A stretch of DNA of 8,239 nucleotides from Spirochaetes bacterium RBG_16_67_19 (GTDB lineage: Bacteria > Spirochaetota > Spirochaetia > SZUA-6 > DRHE01): NCBI GenBank assembly GCA_001829505.1, contig MIBK01000113.1, positions 9,124-17,362 on the forward strand. The letters run 5' to 3'. Positions 1 through 6,420 of the stretch are shown in pieces (within the stretch, counting starts at the first letter, position 1; every line of letters begins with the position of its first letter). The notes beneath the pieces are model-generated. The model had not been told where the DNA came from and made no database searches. It saw nothing but the letters and a program-made list of their open reading frames with translations. Position numbers and translations under genes: made by a program.

Positions 1-786
1 CGCGGGCGGCCCCTGGCCGAGCTTTGGCAGGATCGCCTGTACGACGAGATCATCCAGCGCGCGGATTCCACCCTGAAAAGCCAGCCCCTGGCCGCCGAGG
101 CCCTGGCCTACCGCGGCTTCAGCTACTTCTACAAGGCCGTGTCGGAGGGCAACCTGGAGGAGCGCATCCCCTACCTGGACCAGTCCATCGCCAGCCTGAG
201 GCGCCTCGCGCTGGAGAAGGGCAATCCCTGGCCCCTGGAAACCGACTACGTGCTGGGCAAGGCCTACTACCACAAGGGCAAGTACTACTACGACCTGTCC
301 CTTTATTACCTGCAGCGGGCGCTGGCCGGGGGCTTCCAGGCGGGAGACATCTACGACTACCTGGGCCTGGCGGCCACCCAGCTGGAGCGCAACGAGGAAG
401 GCCTGGCCTACTTCCAGAAGGCCCTCGCGGTCAATCCCACCGACCTGCTCCTGCTGATGATCGGGCAGAGCTATCACGACCTGGGGCGCCTGGTGGAGGC
501 CGAAGAGTACCTGCTGCGGGCCTTGAACAAGACTGAGGACCCGGTGATCGAGGCCAAGTGCCGTTTCCTGCTGGCCCAGATGTACTTCGACCGCAAGGAG
601 TACTTCAAGGCGGAAAAGGAATACCTGGCGGTGCTGGCCCGGGACCCCGACTCGGCGGAGGCCCATTTCTACCTGGGGGAGATCTACGCCGGGCTGAACG
701 ACACCGTGAAGGCCCGCGCCGAGTGGCGCAAGACTTTGCTGATCGACCCCTCGCATTACGGGGCCAAACTTCGGTATTATAGGTAA
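1..786 (+). CDS. TPR-repeat protein, 3' part (5' end outside window)
   Basis: The reading frame is open from the first base and stops at TAA 784-786, giving 261 residues of a protein that begins upstream. Counting from the first codon here, I see tandem 34-residue helix-turn-helix units of TPR type at about residues 79-110, 114-147, 148-181, 182-217 and 218-251. They show the usual pattern of small and aromatic positions and Pro near unit ends (for example FQKALAVNP, YLAVLARDPD, LLIDPSHYG). Residues 10-75 look like one or two more divergent units. The fragment is rich in Tyr and is soluble, with no membrane segment. TPR arrays are protein-binding scaffolds with no enzymatic activity of their own. 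The gene lies 30 bases ahead of mreB on the same strand, so co-transcription with the rod-shape genes is plausible. Whether it carries a signal peptide or lipobox cannot be known because the N-terminus is missing. A role in envelope assembly is inferred from position only. An internal ATG at 139 is not needed as a start, because similar TPR-like sequence continues upstream of it. Confidence 0.88.
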   Translation, partial: RGRPLAELWQDRLYDEIIQRADSTLKSQPLAAEALAYRGFSYFYKAVSEGNLEERIPYLDQSIASLRRLALEKGNPWPLETDYVLGKAYYHKGKYYYDLSLYYLQRALAGGFQAGDIYDYLGLAATQLERNEEGLAYFQKALAVNPTDLLLLMIGQSYHDLGRLVEAEEYLLRALNKTEDPVIEAKCRFLLAQMYFDRKEYFKAEKEYLAVLARDPDSAEAHFYLGEIYAGLNDTVKARAEWRKTLLIDPSHYGAKLRYYR

Positions 787-805
787 CGCTCGACTAGCTT
801 AAGCT

Positions 806-810
806 GGAGG
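806..810 (+). promoter_or_regulatory. Shine-Dalgarno site of mreB
   Basis: GGAGG ends six bases before ATG 817. This favours ATG 817 over the in-frame TTG at 811, which would directly abut the site and leave no spacer. The start at 817 gives an N-terminus MGLRDLF that fits the short amphipathic or hydrophobic leader of MreB proteins. Confidence 0.8.
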
Positions 811-816
811 TTGCGA

Positions 817-1851
817 ATGGGGCTACGTGATCTGTTTGACTCTTTTTCCACGGACATCGGCATCGACCTGGGCACCTGCAACACCCTGGTGCACGTCAAG
901 GGCAAGGGCATCGTGCTCTCCGAGCCGTCGGTAGTGGCGGTGGAGCGGGGCACCAAGCGGGTGGTGGCCGTGGGAACGGAGGCCAAGAAGATGCTCTGGA
1001 AGACTCCCGGGGACATCATCGCCATCCGCCCCATGCGCGACGGGGTCATTGCGGACTTCGAGACCACCGAGAAGATGATTCGCTACTTCATCGCCAAGGT
1101 GCTGCCCCGGCGCTGGCTGGTCAAGCCGCGCATGGTCATCGGGGTGCCCACCTGCATCACCGAGGTGGAGAAACGCGCGGTGCGTGAGAGCGCCGAGCAG
1201 GCCGGGGCCCGCGAGGTCTACCTGATAGAGGAGTCCATGGCCGCGGCCATCGGGGCCAACATCCCCATCCTGGAGCCGGCCGGGCACATGATCTGCGACG
1301 TGGGCGGCGGCACCACCGAGATCTCGGTGATCTCCCTCGGAGGGCTGGTGGTCTCCAACGCCATCCGGGTGGGGGGGGACGAGTTCGACGAGGCCATCAT
1401 CAAGCACGTGCGCAACATCCACAACCTGATCATCGGGGAATCCACCGCCGAGAACGTGAAGATCACCATCGGCAACGCCTCGGCCGAGAAGAAGATCGAG
1501 AAGATGGAGATCAAGGGCACCGACGCCATCACCGGCCTGCCCAGGCGCCTGGAGATGGACTCGGTGGAGGTGCGCGAAGCCCTCAAGGAGCCCACCTACC
1601 AGGTCATCGAGGAGATCAAGAAGACCCTGGGGGAAACCCCCCCGGAGCTGGCCGCGGACATCGTGGAGCGGGGCATCGTGATGACCGGCGGAGGCTCGCT
1701 GCTGAAGGGCTTCCCCAGGCTGGTGGCCAAGGAGACCGGGGTGCCGGTGATCCTGGCGGAGAATCCGCTGCTCTGCGTAGCCCTGGGCGCGGGCAAGTTC
1801 CTGGAGAACCTCAAGGACATGGGCAAGCGCTACTACAACCTGAAGTTCTAG
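817..1851 (+). CDS. mreB: Rod-shape determining protein MreB (bacterial actin)
   Basis: The gene encodes 344 residues, the normal length for MreB. MreB is an ATP-binding actin homologue that forms membrane-bound antiparallel filaments at the cytoplasmic face and guides the RodA/PBP2 wall-synthesis machinery around the cell. The actin-fold motifs are all present. Phosphate 1 is at residues 13-22 ([10 protein letters not shown], nucleotide-binding Asp17). Phosphate 2 is at 161-167 (DVGGGTT). The adenosine motif is at 289-293 (MTGGG). The [10 protein letters not shown] helix that is typical of MreB is also seen. The N-terminus [10 protein letters not shown] could form the membrane-binding amphipathic helix. 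Cys21 sits where many proteobacterial MreBs have Ala (GTAN), a small lineage difference. mreC follows 13 bases after the stop, so the two are surely one transcript. An eight-G run at 1371-1378 and a seven-C run at 1637-1643 lie inside the gene, but the frame is intact. The identification is secure. Confidence 0.98.
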   Translation: MGLRDLFDSFSTDIGIDLGTCNTLVHVKGKGIVLSEPSVVAVERGTKRVVAVGTEAKKMLWKTPGDIIAIRPMRDGVIADFETTEKMIRYFIAKVLPRRWLVKPRMVIGVPTCITEVEKRAVRESAEQAGAREVYLIEESMAAAIGANIPILEPAGHMICDVGGGTTEISVISLGGLVVSNAIRVGGDEFDEAIIKHVRNIHNLIIGESTAENVKITIGNASAEKKIEKMEIKGTDAITGLPRRLEMDSVEVREALKEPTYQVIEEIKKTLGETPPELAADIVERGIVMTGGGSLLKGFPRLVAKETGVPVILAENPLLCVALGAGKFLENLKDMGKRYYNLKF

Positions 1852-1864
1852 AGCCGGCATCGGC

Positions 1865-2704
1865 ATGACCGGAGTTCCCGGGTTCCTGCAGCGGCACCGC
1901 ACCGGCGTGACCTTCTCGGCGCTGGTGTTTTTCTGCCTGTTGAGCATACCCATCTCCAACCGCAACGTGGTGCTCAAGCCCAAGGAGGTGGGGCAGTCCT
2001 TCTTTTCCCTCTTCCAGGTCACCGCCAACGGCCTGGCCCGCTGGTTCTCCGGCACCTGGAGCGCCCTGGGCGAGCTCAAGCGCCTGCGCCAGGAGTTGGG
2101 CGAGGCGCGGGACAGGCTGGTGGAGTACGAGCGGGGCTCCCGGGACCTGATGGAGCTGCGCCGGGAGAACCAGGCGCTGCGCGCCCAGCTGGGCTTCGCC
2201 GAATCCCTGACCTACCGCTACATTCCCGCGCGCCTGGTCGCCAAGGACCCTGGGAACCTCTTCTCCACCATGGTGCTGGACCGCGGCAGCCGGCACGGGG
2301 TGCGCCAGGGCATGCCGGTGGTTGCCTTTCAAGGAGGGCTGCAGGGGCTGGTGGGGCGGGTGGTGCTGGCGGGGCTGGCCACCTGCACGGTCCAGCCCAT
2401 CACCGACCCGGCTTCCTACGTGGCCGCCCGGTTGGCGAGCTCCCGCTTCGACGGCCTGATATCCGGGGGGACCTCCGAACGGCTGGTCATGAGCTATGTG
2501 AAAAAGCTGGCCCTGCAGGAAGTCCAGTACGGGGAGCTGGTGGTCACCTCCGGCATGGGCCAGGTTTTTCCGGAGGGGGTGCACATCGGCCGGGTGCGGG
2601 AAATGCAGGCCAAGGGCTACGAAGCCTCGCTGGAGCTGGAGGTGGAGCCGATCGTGGATTTCGGCCGTCTGGAATACGTCTTCATCCTTTCATACGGGAA
2701 CTGA
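1865..2704 (+). CDS. mreC: Rod-shape determining protein MreC
   Basis: The gene encodes 279 residues with the standard MreC layout: a short cytoplasmic N-terminus, one membrane segment at about residues 14-30, a coiled coil at about 66-112 (heptads of Leu, Glu and Arg including LRRENQALRAQL), and a periplasmic beta-barrel-like domain from about 118 to the end. The MreC signatures ARLVAKDP, VLDRGSRHGVRQGMPVV, GLVGRV and VVTSGMGQVFPEGVHIGRV are visible. MreC self-associates in the periplasm and activates the PBP2/RodA synthase. The start at ATG 1865 has only a weak upstream Shine-Dalgarno match in the 13-base gap after mreB, so translation may depend partly on ribosomes arriving from mreB. The start fits the expected 10-15 residue lead before the membrane anchor. 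The stop TGA overlaps the mreD ATG by one base. Confidence 0.97.
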   Translation: MTGVPGFLQRHRTGVTFSALVFFCLLSIPISNRNVVLKPKEVGQSFFSLFQVTANGLARWFSGTWSALGELKRLRQELGEARDRLVEYERGSRDLMELRRENQALRAQLGFAESLTYRYIPARLVAKDPGNLFSTMVLDRGSRHGVRQGMPVVAFQGGLQGLVGRVVLAGLATCTVQPITDPASYVAARLASSRFDGLISGGTSERLVMSYVKKLALQEVQYGELVVTSGMGQVFPEGVHIGRVREMQAKGYEASLELEVEPIVDFGRLEYVFILSYGN

Positions 2705-2706
2705 TG
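2702..2706 (+). promoter_or_regulatory. mreC/mreD stop-start overlap (TGATG)
   Basis: The TGA of mreC (2702-2704) shares its last A with the ATG of mreD (2704-2706). A GGGAA at 2696-2700 is only three bases from the start, which is a poor ribosome site. Termination-reinitiation coupling is therefore the likely mode of mreD translation. Confidence 0.75.
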
Positions 2707-3219
2707 GACAGGGAACTGCGCACCATCCTGGTCTCGACCCTGCTGCTGGGGATCGCGGTGATCCTGCAGAGCACCGTCCTGCGCTTCGTGGCCCTGAAAG
2801 GGGTCAAGCCGGACCTGGCCCTGATCGTGATGGTGTTCGTGGCCGTGCGCCGCGGCAGCATGAGCGCCCAGGTGAGCGGCTTTCTGGCCGGCCTGCTGGA
2901 GGACATCCTGAGCCTGGCCCCGGTGGGCTTCAACGCCCTGCTGCGCACCGTGCTGGGCTTCTTCTACGGCCTTTCGGCCGGGAGCATCTTCATGGATCCG
3001 GTGCTGATGCCCGTGCTGCTGGTCCTGGTGGCCACCCTGCTGAAGGGCCTGGCCTCCTCCCTGCTGGTGGTGCTGTTCGGCATCCCCGCCCCCGGTTTCC
3101 AGATCTTCGCCGGGCCGCTGTGGCTCGAGGTGGGCTACAATGCCGTGCTGGCTCCTTTCCTGTTCGCCCCCCTGCGGCGCCTCAAGTCCCTGGCCCCGCG
3201 GGAGAAGGACAGGGTATGA
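2704..3219 (+). CDS. mreD: Rod-shape determining protein MreD
   Basis: The gene encodes 171 very hydrophobic residues, the usual size for MreD, an integral inner-membrane protein of the elongasome that interacts with MreC and modulates its activation of PBP2. I see about five or six membrane segments at roughly residues 8-26, 37-49, 55-70, 79-96, 99-127 (long, perhaps two) and 143-157. The conserved MreD features are present: PDL after the first helix (36-38) and the pattern G59-x3-G63-x3-D67-x7-G75 in GFLAGLLEDILSLAPVGFNAL. The C-terminus is short and basic (RRLKSLAPREKDR). The gene sits between mreC and the PBP2 gene and overlaps the latter by four bases. Family assignment by sequence is weaker than for MreB because MreD diverges fast, but motif, size and position agree. 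Confidence 0.95.
   Translation: MDRELRTILVSTLLLGIAVILQSTVLRFVALKGVKPDLALIVMVFVAVRRGSMSAQVSGFLAGLLEDILSLAPVGFNALLRTVLGFFYGLSAGSIFMDPVLMPVLLVLVATLLKGLASSLLVVLFGIPAPGFQIFAGPLWLEVGYNAVLAPFLFAPLRRLKSLAPREKDRV
3201..3219 (+). promoter_or_regulatory. mrdA ribosome site and mreD/mrdA ATGA overlap
   Basis: GGAGAAGG at 3201-3208 lies seven bases before ATG 3216, and the ATG overlaps the mreD stop TGA (3217-3219) as ATGA. This decides the mrdA start at 3216. The in-frame ATG at 3120 would embed the start 100 bases inside mreD and add a Pro/Ala/Arg-rich leader without the look of a PBP N-terminus. Confidence 0.85.
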
Positions 3220-5096
3220 ACGGGGAGCAGGAGGCCCGTGCCCGGGCCATCGCCCTGGCGGTCTTCATCTCGGCCGCCTTCTTCGTCCTGGCCAGCCAGC
3301 TTTTCTTCCTGCAGGTGATCCGGGGCTGGGAATACAAGCGGCAGGCCCGCGCGGTGACCCGGCGGGAGCTGCCCATCCCGGCCCAGCGCGGGGAGATCTT
3401 CGACCGCCGCAATGACTTCCCCCTGGTGGTCAACCAGGACTCCTTCGCCGTGGACCTGATGCCCGCCGAAGTGCCGGCCGCCTCCAGGACCCAGGTGCTG
3501 GAACGCCTGGCCCAGGTGCTGGGCCTTCCCACGGAGGAGGTGCACAAGCGGGTCCCCGAGAAGTACTACCATCTCTACCAGCCCATCGAGATCAAGGGCG
3601 GGGTGGCCTTCGAGACCATCGCCTACCTGGCCGAGCACTTGTCGGATTTCCCCGGCGTGACCTGGCACAACAAGCCCATCCGCAACTACCTGGTCCCCGG
3701 CTCCCTGGCCCACCTGCTGGGCTACGTGGGGGACATCACCCGGGAGGAGATCCAGATCCTGTACAACCAGGGCTACGCCTTCGGCAGCGTGCTGGGAAAA
3801 AGCGGCGTGGAAAAGCAGTACGACCGCCTGCTGCGGGGAAAGGACGGCAAGCGCTTCCAGATGGTGGACGTGACGGAGAAGTACCTGGCCAAGCGGCCCG
3901 ACGAGGACATCCCCCCGGAGCCGGGGAACAACCTGGTGCTGACCATCGACCGCCGCATCCAGCTGCTGTGCGAGAAGGCCCTGGGCCCGCGCATCGGCTC
4001 GGTGGTGGTGCTCAAGCCCTCCAGCGGCGAGGTGCTGGCCCTGGTGTCCTACCCCTACTTCGACCCCAACCTGTTCTTCACTCCAGCGGCCACGGAGGAA
4101 TTCAACCGCCTTTCGCTGGACCCCAGCTTCCCGTTCCTGAACCGGGCCATCCAGTCGGTGTACCCGCCGGCTTCGGCCTTCAAGATGGTGGTGTCCACCG
4201 CGCTGGTGGAGGAGGAGGCCTTCCCCCTGACCCGCAAGGTCCTCTGCACGGGGCAGATCCAATACGGGGACCGCGTGTTCCGCTGCTGGCGCAAGACCGG
4301 GCATGGGCCCCTGGACTTCTTCGGCGGCTTGGCGCAGTCCTGCGACGTGTACTTTTACACGGTCGGGGACCTGCTGGGGGTGGAGCGCCTGTCCTACTAC
4401 GCCCGCGATTTCGGGCTGGGCCAGCCCACCGGCATCGACCTGCCCGGCGAGGTGGGGGGATTCGTGCCCACTCCCGAGTGGAAGGAGAAGGTGCACCACA
4501 TGAAGTGGCTGGGCGGCGACACCCTGAACATGTCCATCGGGCAGGGCTACATGGCGGTCTCGCCGCTGCAGATGGCCAACGTCGTGGCCCTCATCGCCAA
4601 CGAAGGCAGGGTGTACCGCCCGAACGTGCTCCTGCAGGTGCGTGACGCGGCCAGCGGCGCGGTCCTGCAACGCGCCTCCCCGGAGCTGCTGCACGTCTCG
4701 GCCGTGCGCCGGGAGACCTTCCAGACCGTGCAGCAGGCCATGCGCCAGGTCATCACCGAGGGCACGGCCAACGTGGTCATCACCACCAAGGCGGTGGAGG
4801 TGGCCGGCAAGACCGGCACCGGCGAGGCGGGCTTCGAGGAGCAATGGCATTCCTGGTTCGCCGCCTACGCCCCATATCAAACCGAACGGCCCGAGGAACG
4901 CGTGGTCGTGGTGGTCATGGTTGAGGCGGTCAATACCTGGGAGTGGTGGGCGCCCAAGGCCGCGGACGTGATCTTCCAGGGCATCTTCGCCAAACAGACC
5001 TTCGAGGAGGCCGTGGAGACCCTGCGGCCCTGGTGGTACCTGGAGGAGCGGCGCAAGGAAGCGGCCAGGGTGAGCACCGACGAGGAGATCCGGTGA
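3216..5096 (+). CDS. mrdA: Penicillin-binding protein 2 (elongasome transpeptidase)
   Basis: The gene encodes 626 residues, a normal class B PBP2 length. The enzyme cross-links new side-wall peptidoglycan as the D,D-transpeptidase partner of RodA. It has a short cytoplasmic N-terminus and one membrane anchor at about residues 10-31. The dimerisation/pedestal domain includes the signature RGEIFDRR at 58-65 and GSLAHLLGYVGDI. The transpeptidase domain has SxxK at 320-323 (SAFK, catalytic Ser320), the SxN-equivalent SCD at 375-377 and KTG at 532-534. The block before the serine reads YPPAS where the family usually has YPPGS, a conservative Gly-to-Ala change. C344, C357, H363 and C376 match the spacing of the zinc ligands I recall from E. 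coli PBP2, so a structural zinc site is likely. The C-terminus ends in a charged tail (about 590-626). The gene overlaps mreD upstream and rodA downstream by four bases each. Confidence 0.97.
   Translation: MNGEQEARARAIALAVFISAAFFVLASQLFFLQVIRGWEYKRQARAVTRRELPIPAQRGEIFDRRNDFPLVVNQDSFAVDLMPAEVPAASRTQVLERLAQVLGLPTEEVHKRVPEKYYHLYQPIEIKGGVAFETIAYLAEHLSDFPGVTWHNKPIRNYLVPGSLAHLLGYVGDITREEIQILYNQGYAFGSVLGKSGVEKQYDRLLRGKDGKRFQMVDVTEKYLAKRPDEDIPPEPGNNLVLTIDRRIQLLCEKALGPRIGSVVVLKPSSGEVLALVSYPYFDPNLFFTPAATEEFNRLSLDPSFPFLNRAIQSVYPPASAFKMVVSTALVEEEAFPLTRKVLCTGQIQYGDRVFRCWRKTGHGPLDFFGGLAQSCDVYFYTVGDLLGVERLSYYARDFGLGQPTGIDLPGEVGGFVPTPEWKEKVHHMKWLGGDTLNMSIGQGYMAVSPLQMANVVALIANEGRVYRPNVLLQVRDAASGAVLQRASPELLHVSAVRRETFQTVQQAMRQVITEGTANVVITTKAVEVAGKTGTGEAGFEEQWHSWFAAYAPYQTERPEERVVVVVMVEAVNTWEWWAPKAADVIFQGIFAKQTFEEAVETLRPWWYLEERRKEAARVSTDEEIR
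5082..5096 (+). promoter_or_regulatory. rodA ribosome site and mrdA/rodA GTGA overlap
   Basis: GAGGAG at 5082-5087 is five bases before GTG 5093, which overlaps the mrdA stop TGA (5094-5096). The GTG start gives MKRVTALGFDF directly ahead of the first membrane helix, as expected for RodA. The in-frame ATG at 4943, deep within mrdA, is rejected. Confidence 0.82.
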
Positions 5097-6406
5097 AGCG
5101 GGTGACGGCCCTGGGCTTCGACTTCATCCTCCTGGCCGCGGCGCTTCTGCTGCTGGCCTTCGGCATCCTGTTCATCTACTCCAGCGGGGTGAGCGTGGTC
5201 GGGGGGCGCTCCTCCACCGGCGAGTTCCTCAAGCAGCTGGCCTGGGCGGGCTCCGGGCTGTTGCTGCTGGTCGGGGTGATCCTGGTGAACCACGCCCGCT
5301 TGCGCGACCTATCCGTGTATCTCTATGGCCTGATGATCCTCCTGCTGCTGCTGACCCGCTTCGTGGGCCGGGAGGTGCACGGGGCCCGCTCCTGGCTGGG
5401 CATAGGGGAGTTCGGCATCCAGCCCTCGGAGTTCGCCAAGATCACCACCATCCTGATGCTGGCCGTCTACCTGACCGGCATCGGCAAGGGAATCCGCGAG
5501 TTGCCGCGTTTCCTGCTGGGGCTGGCCATCGTGCTGCTGCCGGTGGGCCTGATCCTGCTGCAGCCGGACATGGGCACGGCCCTGGTCTACTTCCCCATCT
5601 TCCTGTTCATGAGCTTCGCCGCGGGGGCCCGGATGCGGCACCTGGCCTACCTGCTGTCCGCCGGATTGGGAATGGTCGTGCTGGCCGTCCTGCCCCACTA
5701 CAGCCTCTGGCTGCTGGGCCGGGAGGCGGGCCTGCTGGCCGCGCTGACCGGCTTCGGCCTGGCCCGATACATCCTGGCGGCGCTGGCCGTGGTTACGGCC
5801 CTCTCGGCCTGGGGTTACTGGGGTTTCAAGCGTCGCTATTTCTACTGGATCTTCTACGCGGTATCCCTGGTGTTCGCCTGCCTGACCGGGGCCATGCTGA
5901 TCAACCGCGTGCTCAAGCCCTACCAGATCATGCGCTTCATCGTGTTCCTGGACCCCCAGGTAGACCCCCAGGGCGCGGGTTGGAACCTGCTGCAGTCGGT
6001 CACGGCGGTGGGTTCGGGCGGCTTCGCCGGCAAGGGCTTCCTGAAAGGCACCCAGAGCCATTACCAGTTCCTGCCCCAGCAGAGCACGGACTTCATCTTC
6101 TCGATCCTGGCCGAGGAATGGGGTTTCCTGGGCGGCCTGCTGGTATTCGCCCTGTTCCTGGTGATCCTGCTGCGGGGAATCCGCATCATGTACATCGCCC
6201 GCGACGATTACGGAATGTACGTGGCGGCGGGGGTGGTGGGCATGATATTCTTTCACGTGGTCATCAACATCGGCATGGCCATGGGCATCATGCCGATCAC
6301 GGGCATCCCCCTGTTCTTCCTGTCCTACGGCGGCTCCTCGCTGTGGACCGCCCTGATCGGGGTGGGCCTGCTGCTGGACATCTATTTCCGCCGTTACGGG
6401 CACTAG
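5093..6406 (+). CDS. rodA: SEDS peptidoglycan glycosyltransferase RodA, enlarged form
   Basis: The gene encodes 437 residues starting at GTG. RodA polymerises lipid II into glycan strands and works as a complex with PBP2. SEDS signatures are clear: GREVHGARSWLGIGEFGIQP, PSEFAK (111-116, with conserved Glu113), LLQPDMGTALVY, VDPQGAGW with conserved Asp291 (the catalytically essential Asp region of the family), GFLKGTQSHYQFLP, STDFIFSILAEEWGF and the C-terminal GIPLFFLSYGGSS. E. coli RodA has about 370 residues and ten membrane helices. Here about 65 extra residues (roughly 204-270) lie ahead of the KPYQIMRF segment and hold two more predicted helices at about 225-245 and 250-270. From memory, longer RodA proteins of this sort occur in spirochaetes and Bacteroidetes-like lineages. 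The frame is intact and the insert has the same composition as its surroundings, so it is not an assembly artefact by eye. Confidence 0.96.
   Translation: MKRVTALGFDFILLAAALLLLAFGILFIYSSGVSVVGGRSSTGEFLKQLAWAGSGLLLLVGVILVNHARLRDLSVYLYGLMILLLLLTRFVGREVHGARSWLGIGEFGIQPSEFAKITTILMLAVYLTGIGKGIRELPRFLLGLAIVLLPVGLILLQPDMGTALVYFPIFLFMSFAAGARMRHLAYLLSAGLGMVVLAVLPHYSLWLLGREAGLLAALTGFGLARYILAALAVVTALSAWGYWGFKRRYFYWIFYAVSLVFACLTGAMLINRVLKPYQIMRFIVFLDPQVDPQGAGWNLLQSVTAVGSGGFAGKGFLKGTQSHYQFLPQQSTDFIFSILAEEWGFLGGLLVFALFLVILLRGIRIMYIARDDYGMYVAAGVVGMIFFHVVINIGMAMGIMPITGIPLFFLSYGGSSLWTALIGVGLLLDIYFRRYGH
5702..5902 (+). other. Insert in rodA coding two extra predicted membrane helices
   Basis: This part of rodA encodes residues 204-270, placed between the helix ending in VVLAVLPHY and the conserved KPYQIMRF segment. 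E. coli RodA, as I recall it, has only a short link there. Two hydrophobic stretches are separated by a basic turn (GFKRRYFYW). Boundaries are approximate because no alignment was run. Confidence 0.6.
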
Positions 6407-6420
6407 GGGGAGCGGGATTG
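6406..6420 (+). promoter_or_regulatory. Ribosome site and TTG start of the HDOD-kinase gene
   Basis: GGGGGAG at 6406-6412 sits five bases before TTG 6418, right after the rodA stop (6404-6406). No ATG occurs in this frame near the start of the conserved domain; the next ATG in frame is at the MHDIGK motif, far inside HDOD. An in-frame GTG at 6343 lies inside rodA with no good ribosome site. TTG 6418 is therefore the best choice and implies modest translation. Confidence 0.65.

Noticed and set aside
24..536. Alternative + frame of 170 codons over the TPR gene
   Set aside because: Pro/Gly/Arg-rich shadow; the other frame has regular TPR periodicity.
796..805. Perfect 10-base palindrome AGCTTAAGCT in the gap before mreB, considered as an operator or terminator
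   Set aside because: It is too short, has no loop for a hairpin and no T-run. It could be a half-site for a regulator, but nothing else supports that.
811..816. TTG at 811 as the mreB start
   Set aside because: It directly abuts the GGAGG site with no spacer; ATG 817 has proper spacing and gives the expected N-terminus.
823..2079. Minus-strand open frame opposite mreB and mreC (418 codons)
   Set aside because: Same shadow effect. The product is low complexity (Asp/His/Gly/Leu) and the + strand encodes clear MreB and MreC.
3120..3215. In-frame upstream extension of mrdA
   Set aside because: It lies inside mreD and adds a Pro/Ala/Arg-rich stretch before the membrane anchor; ATG 3216 has a strong ribosome site and the ATGA overlap.
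3135..4880. Long open frame on the minus strand (581 codons) opposite mrdA
   Set aside because: It mirrors the GC-rich third-position bias of mrdA. Its translation is a His/Gly/Leu/Gln-rich string with no recognisable fold, while the + strand has full PBP2 motifs.
4943..5092. In-frame upstream extension of rodA
   Set aside because: It lies inside mrdA and encodes a Gly/Arg-rich non-membrane leader; GTG 5093 has its own ribosome site and starts just before the first helix.
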